From assembly GCF_043677095.1 (NCBI RefSeq), contig NZ_JBHLJR010000005.1, forward strand, positions 372,001 to 436,000: a DNA stretch of 64,000 nt. Reading direction: 5' to 3'. This document shows, one piece after another, positions 59,543 through 64,000 of this stretch; position 1 is the first letter of the stretch; the number at the start of each line of letters is the position of its first letter. Origin of the DNA: Natronococcus roseus (GTDB taxonomy: Archaea; Halobacteriota; Halobacteria; Halobacteriales; Natrialbaceae). The notes under the pieces were generated by a model that worked only from the letters and a program-made list of their open reading frames with translations, made no database searches and was not told the origin of the DNA. The translations under genes were made by a program, and so were the position numbers.

Positions 59543-59734
59543 ATGGCAATCAAACCGGCCTACGTCAAGAAGACCGGGAACCTCCTGCTGGAGCGGTACC
59601 CGGAGGCGTTCACGACCGACTTCGAACAGAACAAGGACAGCGTCACGAAGCTGACGAACGTCGAATCCAAGGGCGTCCGCAACCGGATCGCCGGCTACGT
59701 CACACGGAAGAAAGGCGCCGAAACAGCGGCATAA
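59543..59734 (+). CDS. rps17e: 30S ribosomal protein S17e
   Basis: A 63-residue protein, MAIKPAYVKKTGNLLLERYPEAFTTDFEQNKDSVTKLTNVESKGVRNRIAGYVTRKKG, which is the archaeal S17e family (K-x-x-A-x-x-L and V-x-S-K-x-x-R-N-x-I-A-G-Y). It belongs to the small ribosomal subunit. GCTTTAGG about 30 bases upstream gives a leaderless promoter. Not in an operon with other ribosomal genes, as is usual for this gene. Confidence 0.95.
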   Translation: MAIKPAYVKKTGNLLLERYPEAFTTDFEQNKDSVTKLTNVESKGVRNRIAGYVTRKKGAETAA

Positions 59735-59816
59735 CTCGAGTTCTTACCCGGAAAATCGGAGACGAGAGTCGATAGCGTCGCGTCGGTCGAAGAGTGGAGT
59801 CGGTTCGAGGAGCAGT

Positions 59817-60083
59817 TCAGTGCCCGTGGTCGTCGCCGTAGCCCGAGTCCATGTAGGCCGCGGCGACGAACGCGACGATCCCGAAGAAGAGTCCGAACAG
59901 TAGCCCGACCATTCCGGTGATGATCGAGAGCTCTCCGGCGAGCGGGAGGCTCATCTCCTGGTATCCCATCACGCCGAGGGCGATCCCAAGCACCACAGCG
60001 AGCACCGCGACGACCGTCGCGCCGGTGCTAAAGCGGGTCTCGAACAGGCCGAGGTCGCCGAGACCGGCCGTCGAGTTCGTCAC
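59817..60083 (-). CDS. Small two-span membrane protein
   Basis: An 88-residue protein with two helices (VVAVLAVVLGIALGVMGYQEM and ITGMVGLLFGLFFGIVAFVAAAYM) and a His/Asp tail. I take the GTG at 60083 (MTNSTAGLGDLG); a GTG three codons upstream is equally possible. The pair of glycine-rich helices and the Y-Q-E-M turn recur in haloarchaeal small proteins. Function unknown, lying divergent from asd. Confidence 0.58.
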   Translation of the reverse strand: MTNSTAGLGDLGLFETRFSTGATVVAVLAVVLGIALGVMGYQEMSLPLAGELSIITGMVGLLFGLFFGIVAFVAAAYMDSGYGDDHGH

Positions 60084-60291
60084 TGCGACCACCCCGAGCG
60101 GAGGGTGGGGGACGCTGCCGTTGCGGTACCTGCGTCGCGTCGGCGTCGGTAGTACTGCATCAGTCGATATGACCGACTCCGTTTTCTTAATCTCTTCTAT
60201 ACGGCCGTCTACGAGCCGACAGCCTCCGACCGACGGCAGCAGCCGCGGAAATCCAAACCGTTTTGCGGATACGACCCCGAGAGACGGGAAA

Positions 60292-61326
60292 ATGGCAGTA
60301 CGAGTTGGCGTACTCGGCGCGACTGGAGCCGTCGGACAGCGACTGATTCAGCTTCTCGACCCGCATCCCGACTTCGAGATCGCTGCACTAACCGCGAGCG
60401 AGGAAAGCGCCGGCAAGAGCTATCGGCAGGCCGCAAAGTGGCGCGTCGAGGGCCCCATCCCCGAGGACGTCGCCGAGACGGTCGTCTCGGCGACCGATCC
60501 CGACGAGGTCCCCGACGATGTCGACCTGCTGTTCTCGTCGCTCCCCTCGAGCGTCGGGAGCGAGGTCGAGCCCGCGTTCTGCGAGGCGGGGTACGTCATG
60601 TCCTCGAACTCCTCGAACGCGCGGATGGCCGACGACGTTCCGCTCGTGATCCCGGAGGTCAACGCCGACCACCTCGACCTGCTCGAGGTCCAGCGCGACG
60701 AGCGCGGCTGGGACGGTGCGATGGTCAAAAACCCCAACTGCTCGACGATCACCTTCGTCCCCACCCTTGCGGCGCTTGCCGACTACGGCCTCGAGAAAGT
60801 CCACGTCGCGACGCTGCAGGCCGTCTCCGGCGCTGGCTACGACGGCGTCTCCTCGATGGAGATCATCGACAACGCGATTCCCTACATCGGCAGCGAGGAA
60901 GACAAACTCGAGACCGAGTCCCGCAAGCTGCTCGGCGAGTTCGACGGCGCCGAACTCAGCCACGACGGCGTCGAGGTCGCCGCCTCCTGTAACCGCATCC
61001 CGACGATCGACGGCCACCTCGAGAACGTCTGGGTCGAGACCGCGGAGGAGCTCTCGGCCGAGGACGCGGCCGACGCGATGGCTTCCTACCCCTCACTCGA
61101 GCTTCGCTCCTCGCCCGACCAACTCATCCACGTCTTCGACGAGCCCGACCGCCCACAGCCCCGCCTCGACCGTTCGCTTGGCGACGGGATGGCCGTCGCC
61201 GCGGGCGGGCTCCGCGAGTCGTCGTTCGGCCTGCAGTACAACTGTCTCGCGCACAACACGATCCGCGGCGCCGCGGGTGCGAGTGTGTTGAACGGCGAAC
61301 TGCTGCTCGAGAACGGCTACCTGTAG
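60292..61326 (+). CDS. asd: Aspartate-semialdehyde dehydrogenase
   Basis: A 344-residue enzyme reducing aspartyl phosphate to the semialdehyde for lysine, threonine and methionine synthesis. GVLGATGAVGQRLIQLL is the NADP Rossmann motif, KNPNCSTITFVPTLAAL contains the catalytic Cys (about residue 150) and CNRIPTIDGHLENVWVE the catalytic His. Typical archaeal length. The ATG at 60292 is preferred as it gives a compact Rossmann start; 125 in-frame upstream codons lack family sequence. Confidence 0.94.
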   Translation: MAVRVGVLGATGAVGQRLIQLLDPHPDFEIAALTASEESAGKSYRQAAKWRVEGPIPEDVAETVVSATDPDEVPDDVDLLFSSLPSSVGSEVEPAFCEAGYVMSSNSSNARMADDVPLVIPEVNADHLDLLEVQRDERGWDGAMVKNPNCSTITFVPTLAALADYGLEKVHVATLQAVSGAGYDGVSSMEIIDNAIPYIGSEEDKLETESRKLLGEFDGAELSHDGVEVAASCNRIPTIDGHLENVWVETAEELSAEDAADAMASYPSLELRSSPDQLIHVFDEPDRPQPRLDRSLGDGMAVAAGGLRESSFGLQYNCLAHNTIRGAAGASVLNGELLLENGYL

Positions 61327-61468
61327 CCCGGTCGCCGGCCGACGTCCTGTTTCTGTAGTTTCCGTTCGTACCACGTATCTGCAGCGACCGACCTGAATCC
61401 GGAGTTGCGGCGCCCCTCCATCACAGTTTGGCGCGGCGCAAAAGTACGGACGACCCCACCAACGAACG

Positions 61469-61855
61469 ATGCTTCCCGCCATCTCCGATCCGGAGTCGTT
61501 GACCGCTCCGTCGACCGAAGCCGCCGACGAGACGGGTGCGACGTTCGACCTCCTCGCGAACCGGCGCCGGCGTCTCGTCCTCCGGCGCCTCGCGGAATCC
61601 GACGCGCCGGTTTCGGTAGACGACCTCGTAGACCACGTGGTGCTTGCGGAGGACGGCTCCGAGAGCAGGTCGGTCGCCAGCGTCGGCGACGTAGTTATCG
61701 GAACGCGTCGTCGCGTTCGGTTCTCGCTTCACCACGTTCACCTTCCGAAACTGGTCGAGACTAACGTGGTCGACGTCGGTTCCGGTTCGAACGCCGTCTC
61801 TCTCGGTGAAAACGGATCTTGGCTTCTGGGTCGGCTGACCCAAATCGACGAGTAG
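61469..61855 (+). CDS. DUF7344-like winged-helix regulator
   Basis: A 128-residue protein with TFDLLANRRRRLVLRRLAESDAPVSVDDLVDHVVLAED (winged-helix start) and RVRFSLHHVHLPKLVETNVVDVG (wing), the arrangement of the haloarchaeal DUF7344 group, which act as DNA-binding regulators. The N-terminal 25 residues are disordered. A CAAAAGTAC element precedes the ATG by about 27 bases. Convergent with UspA. Its target is unknown. Confidence 0.7.
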   Translation: MLPAISDPESLTAPSTEAADETGATFDLLANRRRRLVLRRLAESDAPVSVDDLVDHVVLAEDGSESRSVASVGDVVIGTRRRVRFSLHHVHLPKLVETNVVDVGSGSNAVSLGENGSWLLGRLTQIDE

Positions 61856-61868
61856 GCGCCGTCGACGG

Positions 61869-62300
61869 TCAGGGTTCCGTCTGTGGGAGGGCAACGACCG
61901 GGACGGACGCCTCCTTGACCAGCCGTCTCGCCACGTTGCCCGTGAGAAACTCCGCGATCCGGTTGCCCTCTCGAGCGTTGAACACGACGGCGTCAGCTTG
62001 CTCCTCGCGGGCAGCCTCGAAAATCCGCTCGACGACGTCGGTGCCGTACAGTACCTCCGTCTCGACCGCGGCGGGGGACTCGTCGAGGACGCTCCTGATC
62101 CGCTCGAAGATGTCGCCGGCGTGATCCTCGCGCTGTTCCATCGGTGCCTTGTCGATCCCGCCACCCGCTTTCTCGATGACGTTGACGGCGATCACCGTGC
62201 TCGACGGCTCGAGGTGCCCCTGCAGCGCCCGGGCAGTCCGTTCGCCGTCGTCCGGATCCGCCGCGGGGACGATCACCGTCCCATCGAACGTTAGCGTCAT
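61869..62300 (-). CDS. Universal stress protein UspA
   Basis: A 143-residue Usp-fold protein. GTVIVPAADPDDGERTARAL, VIAVNVIEKAGGGI, LYGTDVVERIFEAAREEQADAVVFNAREGNRIAEFLTGNVARRLVKEASVPVVALPQ cover the strand-helix pattern and an altered ATP loop (G-N-V-A-x-x-L instead of G-S-V). The start ATG 62300 (MTLTFDGTVIV) fits; the frame extends 28 codons upstream with no Usp sequence. Stress-linked nucleotide-binding protein by family. Confidence 0.85.
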   Translation of the reverse strand: MTLTFDGTVIVPAADPDDGERTARALQGHLEPSSTVIAVNVIEKAGGGIDKAPMEQREDHAGDIFERIRSVLDESPAAVETEVLYGTDVVERIFEAAREEQADAVVFNAREGNRIAEFLTGNVARRLVKEASVPVVALPQTEP

Positions 62301-62502
62301 CGATGCTCCCTCCGTTCCGGACGGGTTGTCGGAAATCGAGTCAGTTCCATTGGTCGGGATCCCATACCCGATCTGGGTGCCCACGAGTCAAAAAGCTACA
62401 GTTGGAACTCGCGAGCGCTTCGAGCCGAATCATGTACCGATATATCGGCGCAACCGCTTCCCGGATCGTGGTTGCATCGGAAACGACGTAGAGTAAACCG
62501 TG

Positions 62503-63471
62503 TCAGGGAACGACCTGGTTCCGGAGTTCGTCGTCACCGTCGTCGAACCGGCGAACGTTCTCCGCGACGATGTCGGCCAGCCGATCGTAGTACTGGGGCG
62601 TCTGCCCGGCGTTGTGGGGCGTTATCTGGACGTTCCCGACGTTCCACAACGGGTGGTCCTCGGGCAGCGGCTCCGGATCCGTAACGTCGAGCGAGGCCCC
62701 ACGGATCCAGCTCGAGCGTAGCGCCTCCACGAGCGCGTCGGTGTCGATCACCGGCCCCCGGGCGACGTTGACGATCACGGCCCCGGGATCGAGCGTGATC
62801 ATGACCTCGCGGTCGATCAACCCCCGCGTGAGGTCGGTGAGCGGACAGGCGAGCACGAGGTAGTCGGTCCGGGCGAGCGCGTCCTCGAACGGCTCGTCGT
62901 CGAAACCGACGACCTCGTCGGTGGGGCCGCCCTTCTCCGGGCTGTAGCGGACGCCGATCGTCTCGACGTCGAACGGCTCGAGGCGCTCGGCGGTCGCCCG
63001 TCCGATCGCGCCCAGACCGACGATAGTGACCGTCGACCCCTGGAGCTCGTGGGCCTGGTAGTGGCGCCACTCCCGTCGGCGCTGCCTGCGCTCGGCGACG
63101 TGGAACCGGCGTGTGAAGTGCAAGATCGCACCGAGGACGTGTTCGCCCATGTTCGGCCCGTGGACGCCCGAGGCGTTGGTCACCCTGACGCCGCGTTCTC
63201 GGAGTCGGTCGAGTGGCAAATGGCCGGTCCCCGCGTAGGCGCAGGCGAAGACCTCGAGCTCCTCGGCGACCTCGAGCAGCTCCTCCTCGAGGGTCATCCC
63301 GGTGACGAAGCGGGCGTCCTCGATCAGTTCGCGCTCGGCAGTCGGCGTGCGGGCGAGTTCGACGGTTCGGTCGGGAAGCCGATCCCGGAGCGTCTCGGCG
63401 TACCGTTCGATCGGCGTTCCGTGAGTTCCCTTGCGCAGGACGAGCAGATCCGTCTCGTCGGTAGCGGGCAT
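62503..63471 (-). CDS. D-2-hydroxyacid dehydrogenase
   Basis: A 322-residue NAD(P)-dependent oxidoreductase. The Rossmann motif is TIVGLGAIGRATAERL; VNVARGPVIDTDALVEAL supplies the catalytic Arg, DVTDPEPLPEDHPLW the Glu and ITPHNAGQTP the His. Together they indicate reversible reduction of a 2-keto acid; the exact substrate is not shown. Start ATG 63471; the GTG/ATG nine codons earlier is also possible. Divergent from the geranylgeranyl-reductase-type gene. Confidence 0.9.
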   Translation of the reverse strand: MPATDETDLLVLRKGTHGTPIERYAETLRDRLPDRTVELARTPTAERELIEDARFVTGMTLEEELLEVAEELEVFACAYAGTGHLPLDRLRERGVRVTNASGVHGPNMGEHVLGAILHFTRRFHVAERRQRRREWRHYQAHELQGSTVTIVGLGAIGRATAERLEPFDVETIGVRYSPEKGGPTDEVVGFDDEPFEDALARTDYLVLACPLTDLTRGLIDREVMITLDPGAVIVNVARGPVIDTDALVEALRSSWIRGASLDVTDPEPLPEDHPLWNVGNVQITPHNAGQTPQYYDRLADIVAENVRRFDDGDDELRNQVVP

Positions 63472-63585
63472 ATCCGGTGCCTCGAGCGGTGTCCCCAAAA
63501 GCGTTCAGTTCGCGGGGAGTACCGCCGCCGGTGGTCGATCCGAACTTCAGACAGTTTAATACGGCCCGTCCAGTCCCAACGAAGT

Positions 63586-64000
63586 ATGGAACGCGTTGAC
63601 GTCGCGATCGTCGGCGGCGGCCCCGCAGGCGCCTGTGCGGCGGAGCGAGCCGCCGCACACGGCGCCGAGACGGTGCTGTTCGAACAGGGTGTCCCGCGGG
63701 AGGACCGTGACGAACTCGGCCCGGACTCGACCGACGCGGCCGGCATGCTCGACTACTGGATCGACATCATGGACTTCGACTATCGGGAGATTCCCGACGA
63801 CGTCATCCACCAGGAACTCGAGACCACCGAATTCGTCGGACCGTCGAGCCAGCTCGAACTGACGACGACGGGGATGGAGGCTGACTACCCCAGGTTCGGG
63901 TACACCTTCCACCGCGCCCGGATGGACGACTGGCTCCACGAGCGTGCCGCGGACGCCGGCGCCGACCTCCGGGTCGGAACCGGCGTCAAATCCCTCGAGA
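63586..64000 (+). CDS. Geranylgeranyl-reductase-family flavoprotein (partial, cut by window end)
   Basis: 138 codons are visible and the gene continues past the window. MERVDVAIVGGGPAGACAAERAAAHGAETVLFEQG is the FAD-binding Rossmann start, and RMDDWLHERAADAGADLRVGTGVKS matches the FAD-monooxygenase-like geranylgeranyl reductase group, which saturates isoprenoid chains of archaeal lipids or carotenoids. A GTTTAATAC box (about 63554-63562) is 27 bases upstream, so the start is secure. Which isoprenoid it acts on needs the rest of the gene. Confidence 0.82.
   Translation, partial: MERVDVAIVGGGPAGACAAERAAAHGAETVLFEQGVPREDRDELGPDSTDAAGMLDYWIDIMDFDYREIPDDVIHQELETTEFVGPSSQLELTTTGMEADYPRFGYTFHRARMDDWLHERAADAGADLRVGTGVKSLE

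Noticed and set aside
1..64000. CRISPR array
   Set aside because: No series of regularly spaced direct repeats of 25-40 bases was seen anywhere; the repeated blocks near 27 kb occur only twice.
1..64000. Replication origin (ORB boxes beside an orc1/cdc6 gene)
   Set aside because: No Orc1/Cdc6 gene and no repeated G-rich ORB-like boxes are present.

Overview
The window is haloarchaeal (class Halobacteria). The genes are GC-rich with acidic proteins, most genes follow a TTTAWA-type TATA box by about 25-28 bases and so look leaderless, and several families are typical of halophilic archaea: PhoU with an AbrB-like N-terminus, trpDFEG, HalOD1, Bat-type regulators, RecJ-S1, S17e, an intron-bearing elongator tRNA-Met, and a probable CTAG methylase. 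A member of Natrialbales/Natrialbaceae is my guess, but I cannot prove the family from this window.

Layout. 1-5.4 kb: PhoU regulator, metallophosphoesterase, CobW-type GTPase, two tiny Cys proteins and an RNA-processing-like beta-lactamase-fold protein, then an 88-base palindromic element. 5.4-16.5 kb: ATP DNA ligase, zinc alcohol/formaldehyde dehydrogenase, MobA, IlvD, a Tat lipoprotein propeller, RibL, a JAMM protease and a RecJ-S1 protein. 16.5-22.3 kb: a large PAS histidine kinase, MutY, membrane proteins and tRNA-Val. 22.3-26.3 kb: the trpDFEG operon, with each gene overlapping the next by 4 bases. 26.8-27.9 kb: an AT-rich spacer holding a duplicated leader sequence upstream of B12-dependent ribonucleotide reductase (27.9-31 kb). 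31-33.4 kb: small haloarchaeal proteins and tRNA-Met with an intron.

33.4-35.8 kb is an AT-rich island beside tRNA-Met. It carries one 546-residue protein that I read as a SAP-like plus FokI-like (PD-(D/E)XK) nuclease with a likely operator. This is the best candidate here for an undescribed defence or mobile function. 36-45.3 kb: small membrane proteins, HalOD1, a Bat-like sensor-regulator, gamma-glutamyltransferase, the probable Zim CTAG methylase and membrane proteins. 45.3-46.85 kb: an IS1341-type tnpB element with both end hairpins. 46.9-52.3 kb: a Usp-like membrane protein, AEC transporter, YihY, CAP-domain protein, single-domain lycopene cyclase, and a four-CBS protein with a RaiA/HPF-like tail. 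52.4-54.3 kb: a second AT-rich patch with a winged-helix regulator and an unknown 185-residue protein.

54.4-64 kb: RadB divergent from a RuvC-fold protein, a PQQ-like propeller, an overlapping CitG-like/DUF447 pair, ribosomal protein S17e, aspartate-semialdehyde dehydrogenase, a DUF7344-like regulator, UspA, a D-2-hydroxyacid dehydrogenase, and the start of a geranylgeranyl-reductase-type flavoprotein cut by the window end.

Most of the window is housekeeping metabolism, DNA repair and signalling. Accessory DNA is confined to about 26.8-27.9, 33.3-35.8, 45.3-46.9 and 52.4-54.3 kb.
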